Below are positions 26,143 to 35,605 of a DNA stretch of 64,000 nucleotides, one piece after another (positions within the stretch are counted from its first letter, which is position 1; every line of letters starts with the position of its first letter). Origin of the DNA: SIG607 sp045592625. Lineage in GTDB: Bacteria > Bacillota > Clostridia > Oscillospirales > Acutalibacteraceae. The translations under genes and the position numbers were made by a program. Where the stretch lies: positions 51,268 to 115,267 of the forward strand of contig JAZNVC010000023.1 in NCBI GenBank assembly GCA_045592625.1. The letters are read 5' to 3'. The notes beneath the pieces were generated by a model. That model did no database searches. It was not told the origin of the DNA and worked only from the letters and a program-made list of their open reading frames with translations.

Positions 26143-28221
26143 TTATTTCTTCTTAGTTTTATTACTTCTTGTAGAACAGTTTGCATTCATACAGAATTTT
26201 CTGCCCTTTGCTCCTAACAGAATAAAGGAGCCACACTCTTTACAGATTTCACCGCTTGGAAGTCCGGGAGCTGCAAAATCACACTTAGGATAATTAGTAC
26301 AGCCATAGAATTTCTTACCCGTCTTTTTAGATGCACGGCGAATTAGCTCAGCACCGCATTTAGGGCAAGGTTCTTTAATCTTTTCTTCAGGCATAGGCTT
26401 GGTATTTTTACACTGGGGATAACCCGGACAGGCAAGGAATTTGCCGAAGCGTCCTGTTTTTACCACCATTTTTCTTCCACAGTTTTCGCACACCACGTCG
26501 GTTTCTACGTCAGGCACTTTTACCTTTACACCGTTAGTAGAGTCTTCTGCTTTTTTGAGGCTTACTGCAAAATCCTTATAAAAACGATCAACGGTTTCAA
26601 CCCAGCTTACTTCTCCGCCATCGATTTTATCAAGACTCTGCTCCATACCTGCAGTAAACTTAACGTCAACGATTTTTCTGAAATATTCAGCAATAAGATC
26701 GGTTACAACCATACCAAGCTGTGTTGGTTTAAAGGATTTTTTCTCTTTTTCAATATAGTCACGCTGAACTATGTTTGAAATAATAGGAGCATAGGTAGAA
26801 GGACGTCCAATGCCGTTTTCTTCAAGAGCCTTTGTAAGAGTTGATTCATTATATCTTGGTGGCGGCTGAGTAAAATGCTGAGCAGGTGTAACGCTTTTGC
26901 ATTTTAACAGGTCACCCTTTGAAAGTTCAGGCAAAGATATTTCGCCTTCTTCATTATCAATAATTTCATCATAAAGCACGGTAAAACCGTCAAATTTAAC
27001 CGTATAACCGCTAGCCTTAAAGAGATAATTTCCTGCAATAAAATCAACAGATACAGTATCCTGTAAACAGTTTTCCATTTGAGAAGCAATAAAGCGTTCC
27101 CAAATAAGTTTATAAAGCTTATACTGTTCAGCAGTAAGAGAAGCCTTGATTTTATCGGGAGTCATATCAATAAGTGCGGGTCTGATTGCTTCGTGTGCAT
27201 CCTGAACCGCGTTTTTGCTTTTGTACACACGTGGTTTCTTAGGAAGATATTTTTCACCGTAAGCACTGCGTATATAGTTACTTGCCGCATTTTGAGCCTC
27301 GCTTGACACACGCAAAGAGTCGGTACGCATATAGGTTATAAGACCGGTTACACCTATACCGCTTACCTCAACACCTTCATAAAGTTGCTGAGCTATTCTC
27401 ATTGTACGAAGACCTGTAAAGTTAAGTCTTCTTGCAGCCTCCTGCTGAAGAGTGGAGGTAATAAACGGAGGCAATGGTTGTTTCTTTCTTACTCCGTTTT
27501 TAATGGAGGAAACAACATATTCTTTTCCTTGAAGCTCGTTAACTATAGCCTCGGTCTGTTCACAGTTAACTAATGCAAGTTTTTCACCGTCACTTGTTCC
27601 GTAGAACTTAGCGATTATATTCTTTTGTTTATTAAGCTTCGCTTCAATAGTCCAATATTCTTCGGGAACAAATTTTTCAATTTCACGTTCTCTGTCAACC
27701 ACAAGTTTTAAGGCAACAGACTGTACTCTGCCTGCAGAAAGACCTCTTTTAACCTTTTTCCAAAGAAAAGGACTTAATTTATATCCAACAATTCTGTCCA
27801 GCACACGTCTTGCCTGCTGAGCATCAACAAGTCCCATATCAATTTTTCTTGGTTTTTGCATACCTGCTTCAATACCGGTTTTGGTAATTTCGTTAAAGCA
27901 GACACGAAGAGGTGACTCCATATCTAAAGACAGAAGCTGTGCAAGATGCCACGAAATAGCCTCACCTTCACGGTCAGGGTCGGTTGCAAGATAAATGGCA
28001 TCGCTTTTTGCTGCACTTTCCTTTAACTGCTTGATAAGTTCCTTCTTATCACTCATTTCGATATACTGGGGTGCATAACCGTTATCTATATCAATACCCA
28101 TTTTGGATTTAGGCAGATCTCTTACGTGACCTACCGAAGCCATAACCTTATAGTCATCCCCAAGATACTTCTGAATGCTTTTAAGTTTACCGGGTGACTC
28201 AATAATAACCAGCTTGGACAT
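26143..28221 (-). CDS. topA: DNA topoisomerase I
   Basis: A 692-residue type IA topoisomerase that relaxes negative supercoils. The TOPRIM domain opens with VIIESPGKLKSI and has the DPDREGEAISWH metal site. The active-site tyrosine lies in TYMRTDSLRVS. Three C-terminal zinc ribbons follow (CENCGRK, CPKCGAE, CKECGSF with paired Cys downstream). The end is one base from trmFO. Confidence 0.97.
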   Translation of the reverse strand: MSKLVIIESPGKLKSIQKYLGDDYKVMASVGHVRDLPKSKMGIDIDNGYAPQYIEMSDKKELIKQLKESAAKSDAIYLATDPDREGEAISWHLAQLLSLDMESPLRVCFNEITKTGIEAGMQKPRKIDMGLVDAQQARRVLDRIVGYKLSPFLWKKVKRGLSAGRVQSVALKLVVDREREIEKFVPEEYWTIEAKLNKQKNIIAKFYGTSDGEKLALVNCEQTEAIVNELQGKEYVVSSIKNGVRKKQPLPPFITSTLQQEAARRLNFTGLRTMRIAQQLYEGVEVSGIGVTGLITYMRTDSLRVSSEAQNAASNYIRSAYGEKYLPKKPRVYKSKNAVQDAHEAIRPALIDMTPDKIKASLTAEQYKLYKLIWERFIASQMENCLQDTVSVDFIAGNYLFKASGYTVKFDGFTVLYDEIIDNEEGEISLPELSKGDLLKCKSVTPAQHFTQPPPRYNESTLTKALEENGIGRPSTYAPIISNIVQRDYIEKEKKSFKPTQLGMVVTDLIAEYFRKIVDVKFTAGMEQSLDKIDGGEVSWVETVDRFYKDFAVSLKKAEDSTNGVKVKVPDVETDVVCENCGRKMVVKTGRFGKFLACPGYPQCKNTKPMPEEKIKEPCPKCGAELIRRASKKTGKKFYGCTNYPKCDFAAPGLPSGEICKECGSFILLGAKGRKFCMNANCSTRSNKTKKK

Positions 28222-28232
28222 TTTTAAACTCC

Positions 28233-29468
28233 TTACAACAATTTGTATCGACCGCCGGGGATTGCCTCTATTAAACCATAGAGTTCAAGCTCACCCACTG
28301 CAGCCAGTGCCATACTTGGATTAACTTCACTACTCAGCAAATCATCACAGGAAAAAATTTGCTTATTTAATTGATTATATATCATTTTTGTGTTTTTGGA
28401 AAGGGTTTCTGGCAATATTTTTTTATTTATTTTTATTTTTGCGGTATTTTTGACCGTAAACTGCCCCTGTTCTTTTAATTTATAAGGCGGTTTAGATGTG
28501 CTTTTCTTTTTCACTGTAACCGATTTTTCATTACCGAAATCATAAGATTTATATGACGGCAAAGGCTTTGCCATAGCCATTTCAATACTTATTTTATCAT
28601 TAAACCTGTAAACATATTCTGAAAATACATCTGTAATAAGAGAAACCACCTTTGCACCGTCCCTATAAAGAGAGTAGCACCCTTCATAATTTGCATCAGC
28701 AGGATTACCAAGAATAACAAAAACATCTTTGTTTTGCTCGGTGGCGTGACTCGCTGTTATAAGAGCTCCGCTTTTTATTGGTGCTTCGGTAATTATAACA
28801 CCGCTTGAAAGACCCGAAAGCAAACGGTTTCTGATTTGAAAATGTGATTTTCTTACATCGGTATCGGGAGAAAATTCGCTGATAAGACATCCACCCGTCA
28901 GTAAAATATCACTGCGTAATTTCTTATTGGTTGCAAGATAGTGAGAATTAAAACCGCAAGGTAAAACTGCAACTGTTTTGCCGCCGGTAAGAAGAGCACC
29001 GAGATGGGCGGCGGTGTCACTACCCATTGCTCCACCGCTTACAATTAAAAAACCGCCCTGACTAAGCCTTCCCGAAAGAGAATAAGCACATTTATAGCCA
29101 TAGTCCGTAACCTTTCTGGTGCCTACAATACAAAGAGTGGGAATATTATCAAAATCAGGAAGAATTCCTTTGTAAAACAATACGTAAGGCGGTTTGCTTA
29201 TATTCCTTAAGCATTGGGGATATTTGCTGTCACTCAGAGTAATTATTCCAATGTTTTCTGTCTCGCATTGTTTTAAAAGCTTATTCGCATCATCGAGAGT
29301 GGTGTTTTTAAGACACATTAGCTGCTTTTCGGTAAAAATATTCGAAGTTCGTCTGCCCACATCCCCTGCTTCATACAATGCCTTAGCCGATGAAAAATGC
29401 GATAGAATCTCACAGGATTTATTTCCACCAGCAGAAAGAGCACAATGTAACCATAACCAATAAATCAC
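28233..29468 (-). CDS. dprA: DNA processing protein DprA
   Basis: A 411-residue protein that loads RecA on incoming single-stranded DNA. The Rossmann core shows VGTRKVTDYG, SGGAMGSDTAAH and the EAPIKSGALITA loop, and a C-terminal winged-helix region follows a low-complexity Lys-rich linker. The GTG at 29466-29468 is preferred: it has GGGAG eight bases upstream and overlaps the previous gene's stop (GTGA). A GTG five codons earlier is the alternative. Together with comF nearby, it suggests an at least partial competence system. Confidence 0.93.
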   Translation of the reverse strand: MIYWLWLHCALSAGGNKSCEILSHFSSAKALYEAGDVGRRTSNIFTEKQLMCLKNTTLDDANKLLKQCETENIGIITLSDSKYPQCLRNISKPPYVLFYKGILPDFDNIPTLCIVGTRKVTDYGYKCAYSLSGRLSQGGFLIVSGGAMGSDTAAHLGALLTGGKTVAVLPCGFNSHYLATNKKLRSDILLTGGCLISEFSPDTDVRKSHFQIRNRLLSGLSSGVIITEAPIKSGALITASHATEQNKDVFVILGNPADANYEGCYSLYRDGAKVVSLITDVFSEYVYRFNDKISIEMAMAKPLPSYKSYDFGNEKSVTVKKKSTSKPPYKLKEQGQFTVKNTAKIKINKKILPETLSKNTKMIYNQLNKQIFSCDDLLSSEVNPSMALAAVGELELYGLIEAIPGGRYKLL

Positions 29469-30241
29469 TTTACCATCTCCCACATTACTATAGCTGCTGC
29501 TGCAGCGGCGTTAAGGGATTCTGCTCTGCCCTTCATTGGAATGGTAACACGATTTTTACTTACAGCTATGGTTTCAGGAGTTAATCCGTTGGCTTCATTT
29601 CCAATTACACAAACGGCACCTGACGAAAAATCCATATCACTTAATTTTTCGGCATCTCTATCTACCACGCAAGCAAAGGTGGGCATATCAAGACCCTTGA
29701 TAAACTCGGTCATATCAGGAGTAAATATAAGAGGAACTCTAAGCAGAGTACCCATTGATGCCCTTAAGGATTTAGGACTAAAGGGGTCACAGGAGTTTCC
29801 CGAAATTATAATGGAATCAATTCCCAAAGCTTCGGCAGTTCTTGCTACAGCACCAAGATTTGATGGATCCTGTAAATTTTCAAGGGCAATATATTTTTTA
29901 TTTTTATCTATTTGCACTTTATTCTGGGGAATTTTAGCAATAGCAAAAATCCCCTGAGTTGAAACAGTATCGGATATATTTTTTGCTACTGTATCGCTTA
30001 CTATAGCAGAAAAAGATGAGTTTTGAGCGAACTTTTTAATATAGGAAGGGTGTTTTTCTAAAGCTTCATTTGTAAAATACAGTTCCTCCAGCACAATACC
30101 GTTATCATTAGCATCGTCAACAGTTCTGAGTCCTTCAAGTACAAAAACGCCTTCTTCACGCCTGTTTTGAGCAGATTTTTGTAATTTAGCAATCCTTTTG
30201 ATTCGTGCATTATCTTTGGCGGTTATGGTTAAAAACTGCAT
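29465..30241 (-). CDS. SpoU-family RNA 2'-O-ribose methyltransferase
   Basis: A 258-residue TrmH/RlmB-type methyltransferase. The N-terminal substrate-binding domain contains VLEGLRTVDD. The SPOUT knot motifs are NLQDPSNLGAVARTAEA, IGNEANGLTPE and MKGRAESLNAAAAAAI. The ATG at 30239-30241 is chosen because the upstream in-frame ATG overlaps the AGGGGAG ribosome binding site. It probably methylates 23S rRNA or tRNA; the exact site is not inferable. It heads the long leftward housekeeping run. Confidence 0.9.
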   Translation of the reverse strand: MQFLTITAKDNARIKRIAKLQKSAQNRREEGVFVLEGLRTVDDANDNGIVLEELYFTNEALEKHPSYIKKFAQNSSFSAIVSDTVAKNISDTVSTQGIFAIAKIPQNKVQIDKNKKYIALENLQDPSNLGAVARTAEALGIDSIIISGNSCDPFSPKSLRASMGTLLRVPLIFTPDMTEFIKGLDMPTFACVVDRDAEKLSDMDFSSGAVCVIGNEANGLTPETIAVSKNRVTIPMKGRAESLNAAAAAAIVMWEMVK

Positions 30242-30263
30242 ATAAAACTCCCCTCTCAATATT

Positions 30264-30296
30264 AAAAAATTCGCCCAAGAACACTTACTTGGGCGA
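30264..30296 (-). terminator. Terminator of the infC-rpmI-rplT operon
   Basis: On the minus strand, TCGCCCAAG pairs with CTTGGGCGA around an eight-base loop, followed by ATTTTTT, directly after rplT. Confidence 0.88.
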
Positions 30297-30301
30297 TATA
30301 A

Positions 30302-30661
30302 TTATTTTGCTAAAGCTTTCTTAGCCTGTTCAGCAATAGCGGTAAAACCTTCAGGGTCATTTACTGCTACATCTGCAAGCATTTTACGGTTAATCTGCAC
30401 ACCGGCAATCTTAAGACCGTTCATAAGAGTAGAATAATTCATACCGTTCATTTTAGCAGCGGCAGAAATTCTGGTAATCCAAAGACGACGGAAATCGCGC
30501 TTTTTAAGACGACGGCCGATATATGCATAGTTGCCGGATTTCATAACAGCTTCTTTAGCTGTTTTAAAGAGCTTGGATTTAGCTCCAAAATAACCTTTAG
30601 AAAGTTTTAAAACCTTTTTTCTTCTTTTGCGTGTTGCTAACGCACCTTTAATACGTGCCAT
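30302..30661 (-). CDS. rplT: 50S ribosomal protein L20
   Basis: A 119-residue L20 with the family's basic N-terminus (ARIKGALATRKRRKK) and the DFRRLWITRI core. L20 is needed for early 50S assembly and, in Firmicutes, also represses its operon by binding the leader RNA. It is the last gene of infC-rpmI-rplT. Confidence 0.98.
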   Translation of the reverse strand: MARIKGALATRKRRKKVLKLSKGYFGAKSKLFKTAKEAVMKSGNYAYIGRRLKKRDFRRLWITRISAAAKMNGMNYSTLMNGLKIAGVQINRKMLADVAVNDPEGFTAIAEQAKKALAK

Positions 30662-30688
30662 GTTCAGAAACCTCCAATCAATTTACCC

Positions 30689-30886
30689 TTATTTATAAGG
30701 AATCATTTTCTTAACTGCTGCAACATTTGTTACATCAGCCACAACTGTCTTGCGAAGATTTCTCTTACGCTTAGAAGTTTTCTTGTTTAGGATGTGTGAT
30801 TTGAATGCGTGTGCACGTTTAACCTTACCGGTCTTGGTGAGCTTAAAACGTTTTTTAGCACCGCTGTGTGTTTTGATCTTAGGCAT
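30689..30886 (-). CDS. rpmI: 50S ribosomal protein L35
   Basis: A 65-residue L35 with the typical PKIKTHSGAKKRFKLT start and Lys/Arg-rich body. It lies between infC and rplT in the conserved order. Confidence 0.98.
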   Translation of the reverse strand: MPKIKTHSGAKKRFKLTKTGKVKRAHAFKSHILNKKTSKRKRNLRKTVVADVTNVAAVKKMIPYK

Positions 30887-30913
30887 AAATAAATCCTCCC
30901 TTTAATATCTTGC

Positions 30914-31432
30914 TTATTTATTTGTCTTAGGTGCAAGGAACATAAGCATATTTCTGCCTTCCATTTTAGCAGGTTTTTCTACACTTGCTGCTTCCTGGCA
31001 GTAATCAGCAAATCTCTTCATAGTTTCAAGACCTATTTCAGGATGACCGAGTTCACGGCCACGGAAACGGATAGAAACCTTTACTTTATCACCGCTCTTT
31101 AAGAAACGAATTGCCTGATTACCCTTGGTTTCAAAGTCGTGGGTGTCAATGGTAAGACCAAGACGTACTTCCTTGATATCAAAGGTTTTCTGGTTTTTCT
31201 TTGCTTCTTTTTCGCGTTTAGCCTGTTCGAAACGGTATTTACCGAAATCCATTATTTTACATACTGGCGGATTTGCATTGGGAGAAATATTGACAAGGTC
31301 AAGCTCTCTCTCATAAGCCGCCGCAATAGCTTCCTTAATAGGAAGAATTCCAAGCTGACTTCCGTCGGTATCAATTACACGAACTTCATTAGACCGTATT
31401 GCCTCATTTATGGCTACTTCTTTACTGCTGAT
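30914..31432 (-). CDS. infC: Translation initiation factor IF-3, apparent ATC start
   Basis: A 172-residue IF-3: N-terminal domain (VAINEAIRSNEVRVID), linker, and C-terminal domain (VKVSIRFRGRELGHPEIG). No ATG, GTG or TTG is well placed. GGAGG at about 31441-31445 is followed by eight bases and then ATC at 31430-31432, which gives the family's usual length and an ISSKEVAINE start. Upstream in-frame codons, including a GTG inside the ribosome binding site, run into the leader terminator. Rare AUU/AUC-type starts are known for infC and allow IF-3 to repress its own translation. Confidence 0.92.
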   Translation of the reverse strand: MSSKEVAINEAIRSNEVRVIDTDGSQLGILPIKEAIAAAYERELDLVNISPNANPPVCKIMDFGKYRFEQAKREKEAKKNQKTFDIKEVRLGLTIDTHDFETKGNQAIRFLKSGDKVKVSIRFRGRELGHPEIGLETMKRFADYCQEAASVEKPAKMEGRNMLMFLAPKTNK

Positions 31433-31445
31433 ACTACGCACCTCC

Positions 31446-31580
31446 AAAAAACAAAAGCGTGAACGAAACTCGTTCACGCACCAAAAAATATCGAAATGAT
31501 ATTATCAATTCGAAAAGAAATTTGATGACCCTTTCAGACATTACTTTAGGGTGAGAACGAGTAGTTCTTCTTTTTGTACT
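31446..31580 (-). promoter_or_regulatory. Structured leader of infC-rpmI-rplT (L20-leader-like) with terminator
   Basis: The RNA between the promoter and infC is about 150 nt. It contains a GC-rich hairpin, GCGTGAACGA pairing with TCGTTCACGC (31457-31479), followed by TTTTGTTTTTT: an intrinsic terminator just before the infC ribosome binding site. Upstream segments (CACCCT and AGGGTC) can pair as the first stem. The position and layout match the Firmicute L20 leader, in which L20 binding promotes termination. I did not fold it. Confidence 0.7.
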
Positions 31581-31585
31581 ACGGT

Positions 31586-31614
31586 ATTATATCACAACGC
31601 TTTAACGCTGTCAA
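31586..31614 (-). promoter_or_regulatory. Promoter of infC-rpmI-rplT
   Basis: On the minus strand, perfect TTGACA (31609-31614) and TATAAT (31586-31591) are 17 bp apart. Confidence 0.88.
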
Positions 31615-31624
31615 GTGTTTTTTA

Positions 31625-32647
31625 TCAGTGAATTTCCAGTTCCTTAATAGAACGTGCCTGATAATTAATATTCTTAAGAAGACCGGGTATAGATAAAGCC
31701 TTTGCAGCACCCTTTACCAATGTAAGCTCAGGGTCAGCAACCGTTTTAACCTCAATCCCCGTATAATCGGCGATAAGTTCCGCCATACCAAATATCTTAG
31801 AGCCGCCTCCTACAAGAAAAAGTCCTTTTTCCTTAATATCAGCAACAAGGTCAGGTTCTGTCGCCTCAAGCACCTTACGTATTGCGTTACAAATTTCAAT
31901 CGCACTTTCGTGTAGCTTCTTATAGATTTCGCTGGAGGTTACTTCAAAGGCTTCGGGAAGACCCGAAAACAGATTTCTTCCCTTTGCAATGGCGGTTATT
32001 TCAATAGAGCGGGGACTGACTGAGCCTATCTGCATTTTTATGCTTTCGGCAGTAAGATTTCCTATAGCAATGTTACGCTTTCTTCTTATGTGATTTTTAA
32101 TAATCTTATCGAAATCATAGGAAGCCGTTTTAAAGGAATCGCAGGAAACCACACCGCCCAGAGATAGCACAGCTATATCGGTAGTACCTGCTCCTATATC
32201 TACAATCAAACTACCCTGAGGTACCGTAAAATCAACACCCAATTCAATAGCTAATGCTATAGGGGTTTCAACAACCGTTATGCTTCTTCCTCCCGCCGCT
32301 TCCACAACGTTGGAAAGAGAATGATGCTGAAGTTCGGTAAGCCCTGTCGGAAGGGTTGCTACAACCTTTGGTCTGATTACGTTTTTACCAAAAACCTTTT
32401 CCATATAGTTTTTAAGCATCGCTTCGGCTATATCATAGTCCGCAATAAGACCGTGCTGAATAGGATGAATACATTCTAATGTGTCGGGAGTTCTTCCAAG
32501 GGTCTGTTTGGCTTTTTCACCGAAATATACAGGTGCATAGCTTTCGGCATCTACCGTTACAATGCTTGGTAAATTCAGCAATGTTTTAGATTCGGAATAT
32601 ATAACTGTTTTTGATGAACCCAAGTCAATTCCAATTTCGTTAGCCAT
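31625..32647 (-). CDS. MreB/Mbl-family actin-like protein
   Basis: A 340-residue bacterial actin homologue from ATG 32645-32647, eight bases after AGGAG. The nucleotide-binding motifs are GIDLGSSKT, VDIGAGTTDIAVLSLGG and LVGGGSKIFG. It would form membrane-associated filaments that direct cell-wall synthesis. It is monocistronic and is not next to mreC or mreD, so it may be an Mbl/MreBH-type paralogue rather than the mreBCD-operon copy. Confidence 0.88.
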   Translation of the reverse strand: MANEIGIDLGSSKTVIYSESKTLLNLPSIVTVDAESYAPVYFGEKAKQTLGRTPDTLECIHPIQHGLIADYDIAEAMLKNYMEKVFGKNVIRPKVVATLPTGLTELQHHSLSNVVEAAGGRSITVVETPIALAIELGVDFTVPQGSLIVDIGAGTTDIAVLSLGGVVSCDSFKTASYDFDKIIKNHIRRKRNIAIGNLTAESIKMQIGSVSPRSIEITAIAKGRNLFSGLPEAFEVTSSEIYKKLHESAIEICNAIRKVLEATEPDLVADIKEKGLFLVGGGSKIFGMAELIADYTGIEVKTVADPELTLVKGAAKALSIPGLLKNINYQARSIKELEIH

Positions 32648-32677
32648 AGTATTCACTCCTTTTACACGTTTAAAATT

Positions 32678-32706
32678 ATTATATTAAAAATCACTTAATA
32701 TTTCAA
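32678..32706 (-). promoter_or_regulatory. Promoter of the MreB-like gene
   Basis: On the minus strand, TTGAAA (32701-32706) and TATAAT (32678-32683) with a 17-bp spacer, immediately after the comF stop. Confidence 0.72.
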
Positions 32707-33402
32707 CTAGTTTTTATTGCCCACAAGAGCAGTAAGACAATACACCTCATCAGCACCCGCCTTTAACAGCTCCCTTGCACACGCTTCAAGAGAAGCTCCC
32801 GTAGTTTTAATATCGTCTATTAAAAGCACTCTTCCCTTTACGTTTTTTATATATTTATAGCTTCTGTAAGCATTTTCAAATCTTTCATCAACAGAACATC
32901 TTTTATGCTGAGTAAAACTAAAAATACTTCTTTTTAGTGTTGCTTCTACAGGTAATGACAACATTGCAGCCACTTTTTCTGCAAGAAGAAACGCCTGATT
33001 ATAGCCTCTTTTGAAATATCCGGGGAAACTCATAGGAACGTAGGTCACAAGACTAAAATCCCTTTCCTCAGTCCTTTCTGCAAAGCTTTTAACCATATGT
33101 TCTGCGTAAAAATCAGTCAGAATCTTATTGCCAAAAAATTTTAATGAATAAATCCCTTTCTTTGCTATTTCTTCATTAACAAACGGAGCCGATAAAAAGC
33201 TAAAATGAAAAACCGAAAATTTGCATTGGCACTCTTTTTCACTAAGTCCGCATTTGAAACAAGCGTTTTTATTTGTAAACCCTATTTCTTCGTAGCACTC
33301 ATCACATATCACTTTACCTTTATCAACAGGATTTTTACAGTTAAAGCAATATGAAGGAAAGAAATAATCCAGCAAGGTATTTTTAATTTTATTTACACTC
33401 AT
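32707..33402 (-). CDS. comF: ComF family phosphoribosyltransferase-like protein
   Basis: A 231-residue protein with an N-terminal double zinc ribbon (CFNCKNP, CDECYEE, CFKCGLS, CQC) and a C-terminal PRTase domain with the PRPP loop VLLIDDIKTTGAS. ComF proteins assist DNA uptake in competence and may link it to replication. Its start overlaps recD2 by 14 bases. Confidence 0.92.
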   Translation of the reverse strand: MSVNKIKNTLLDYFFPSYCFNCKNPVDKGKVICDECYEEIGFTNKNACFKCGLSEKECQCKFSVFHFSFLSAPFVNEEIAKKGIYSLKFFGNKILTDFYAEHMVKSFAERTEERDFSLVTYVPMSFPGYFKRGYNQAFLLAEKVAAMLSLPVEATLKRSIFSFTQHKRCSVDERFENAYRSYKYIKNVKGRVLLIDDIKTTGASLEACARELLKAGADEVYCLTALVGNKN

Positions 33403-35605
33403 AAGGCACCTTTAAAAACTCTTTAAGCAAGGTATATCTAAGGCTTTTTTTATTATTTTTAGCCATTTGGAAGAAAATGTTATCATTGCCTATTACAATA
33501 AGCAGTTTTTTAGCTCTTGTCACAGCAGTATATAAAAGATTTCTGTATTTTAGTTTTGTAGGTACGTCAAGTAACGGAAGTATAACACAGTCATATTCGC
33601 TGCCCTGACTTTTATGTACCGTAACCGCATAAGCCAGTTCTATTTGAGAAAGTTCTTCGGCAAAATAGATGACCGTTTTATCATCAAATCTTACGGTAAC
33701 GCTATTTTGGCGGTTATCAATTTTTTCAACAAAACCCACGTCTCCGTTAAATACGCCTGTCCCTTCTTGGCCATTATCTTTTTTATAACAAAGCTCATAA
33801 TTATTCTTTATCTGCATAACCTTGTCCTTTTCTCTAAGGAAAAAGCCTTTAAAGAAAATTTCAGGGGTATTTTTTTTCTTAGGGTTAAGGAGGTCCTGAA
33901 GCACATTATTAAGATTTATTGTGCCCAGAGGCATTTTTCTTGAAGGGCAGAGCACCTGAATATCCTTAAATGGCTCAAAGCCATAGGCATTAGGCAGACG
34001 TTCAATACATAAGTCACAGAGTGTTTTAAGGGTTTCGTCCCCGTTTGCTCTGTGCATAAAAAAGAAATCCGAATCTTTAACGGTTATATCAGGATTGTCA
34101 CCTTCAATTATTGCGTGAGCAGTACGTATAATAGCACTTTCCTGAGCCTGACGGAAAACCTTATCAAGTCTTACGACGTTAAATTTATCACTATCAATAA
34201 TATCCCCCAAAACGTTACCTGCAGAAACGCTCGGAAGCTGGTCGCTGTCCCCTACCAAAATAAGTCTGCTGTTTAACGGCAACGCCCTTAAGAGACTTTC
34301 AAAAAGCAAGGTATCAACCATAGAAACTTCGTCTAAAATCAGCACTTCGCATTCTAGTGGATTTCTTTCATTTCTTGAAAATCTGGGTTTTTCTTCATCG
34401 GTCCACTCAACCTCTAAAAGCCTATGTAAAGTTTTTGCTTCATAGCCTGTAAGTTCACTCATACGCTTTGCAGCTCTGCCTGTAGGTGCGGCAAGTTCGA
34501 TTTCCATATCTCTGTGGCGGAACATTTCTATCATTGCTTTAAGGGTTGTTGTTTTTCCTGTACCCGGACCACCGGTAAGAAGCGTTATGCTGTTTTCAAG
34601 AGAGGTTTTTACAGCTAATTTTTGTTTCTCATCAAATATTATATCCATTGTGTTTTCGAGAAAGGATATTTCTCGGTCGTCAACAAAGGCATTTGTTCTT
34701 CTTGATGCCATAACCGTAAGCTTTGTGGCTATGTACTCTTCCCCGTTATAAAAGGCAGGAAGGGCAATCAACTCAGTGGTTCCCACCCACTTAGAGCGTA
34801 ATCTGAGCCCTTCGACAAGCCTATCAACGGCTATATCTACAATATCCCGTGATACACTAAGCAGTTCAGCAGAAACACCGACAAGTTTTTCCCTTGGAAG
34901 ACAGGTATGTCCATTGTGTGAATTTTTACGCAGTACATATTCCACACCTGCACTAACCCTTAAAATATCATCATCGGGAATATTATAATACTCCGCAATA
35001 TCCTCTGCTTTTTCGAAAGAAAAATCTATCTTTTCTCCACATAAAATATATGGGTTGTTTTTAATTTTATTTACAGCATCTGCACCCAGAACCTTATAGG
35101 CTTTAATACTGTCCTCGGTAGAAATTTTAAATCTGGCGAGTAAAAGCATTACTTCCCTTACCCCGAACTGCTTTGCAAACTCCTCTCCTATAGCCTTTGC
35201 CTTAGCAAGAGAAATTCCGTTTATATCAGCCAACCTTTCGGGATTGTTTTCAAGAACAGCTATAGTTTCATCTCTAAATGCTTCAACTATTTTTCTGGCA
35301 GTAGATGGACCTACTCCCTTTATTGCACCGGTAGAAAGATAACGAAGCAAGGCGGCTTCGTCGGTAGGCATATTCTTTTCCATTGTATAAACCTTAAACT
35401 GCGGTCCGTAAACAGAATGAACAATATAATGTCCGTAAACAGTAACGTCATCTCCGTGACTTACAAAAGGCATATTTCCTACAACGGTTATTTCTTCGCC
35501 GCCAAAATTAAGCTGAGCGACGGTATAGCCGTTTTGTTCATTATGAAAGGTAACCCTTTGTATAATTCCCTGAAGTTTTTCGGTTTGATTGCTAACTTCG
35601 CTCAT
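33389..35605 (-). CDS. recD2: RecD2-type ATP-dependent DNA helicase
   Basis: A 738-residue SF1B 5'-3' helicase of the RecBC-independent RecD2 type. An N-terminal OB-like region precedes helix-hairpin-helix elements (TGAIKGVGPSTARKI, DINGISLAKAKAI). Walker A is LTGGPGTGKTTTLKA and Walker B is LILDEVSMVD. The C-terminal YAVTVHKSQGSE motif is complete. It takes part in mismatch repair and recombination. It overlaps comF at its end and the small membrane protein gene at its start. Confidence 0.95.
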   Translation of the reverse strand: MSEVSNQTEKLQGIIQRVTFHNEQNGYTVAQLNFGGEEITVVGNMPFVSHGDDVTVYGHYIVHSVYGPQFKVYTMEKNMPTDEAALLRYLSTGAIKGVGPSTARKIVEAFRDETIAVLENNPERLADINGISLAKAKAIGEEFAKQFGVREVMLLLARFKISTEDSIKAYKVLGADAVNKIKNNPYILCGEKIDFSFEKAEDIAEYYNIPDDDILRVSAGVEYVLRKNSHNGHTCLPREKLVGVSAELLSVSRDIVDIAVDRLVEGLRLRSKWVGTTELIALPAFYNGEEYIATKLTVMASRRTNAFVDDREISFLENTMDIIFDEKQKLAVKTSLENSITLLTGGPGTGKTTTLKAMIEMFRHRDMEIELAAPTGRAAKRMSELTGYEAKTLHRLLEVEWTDEEKPRFSRNERNPLECEVLILDEVSMVDTLLFESLLRALPLNSRLILVGDSDQLPSVSAGNVLGDIIDSDKFNVVRLDKVFRQAQESAIIRTAHAIIEGDNPDITVKDSDFFFMHRANGDETLKTLCDLCIERLPNAYGFEPFKDIQVLCPSRKMPLGTINLNNVLQDLLNPKKKNTPEIFFKGFFLREKDKVMQIKNNYELCYKKDNGQEGTGVFNGDVGFVEKIDNRQNSVTVRFDDKTVIYFAEELSQIELAYAVTVHKSQGSEYDCVILPLLDVPTKLKYRNLLYTAVTRAKKLLIVIGNDNIFFQMAKNNKKSLRYTLLKEFLKVPYECK

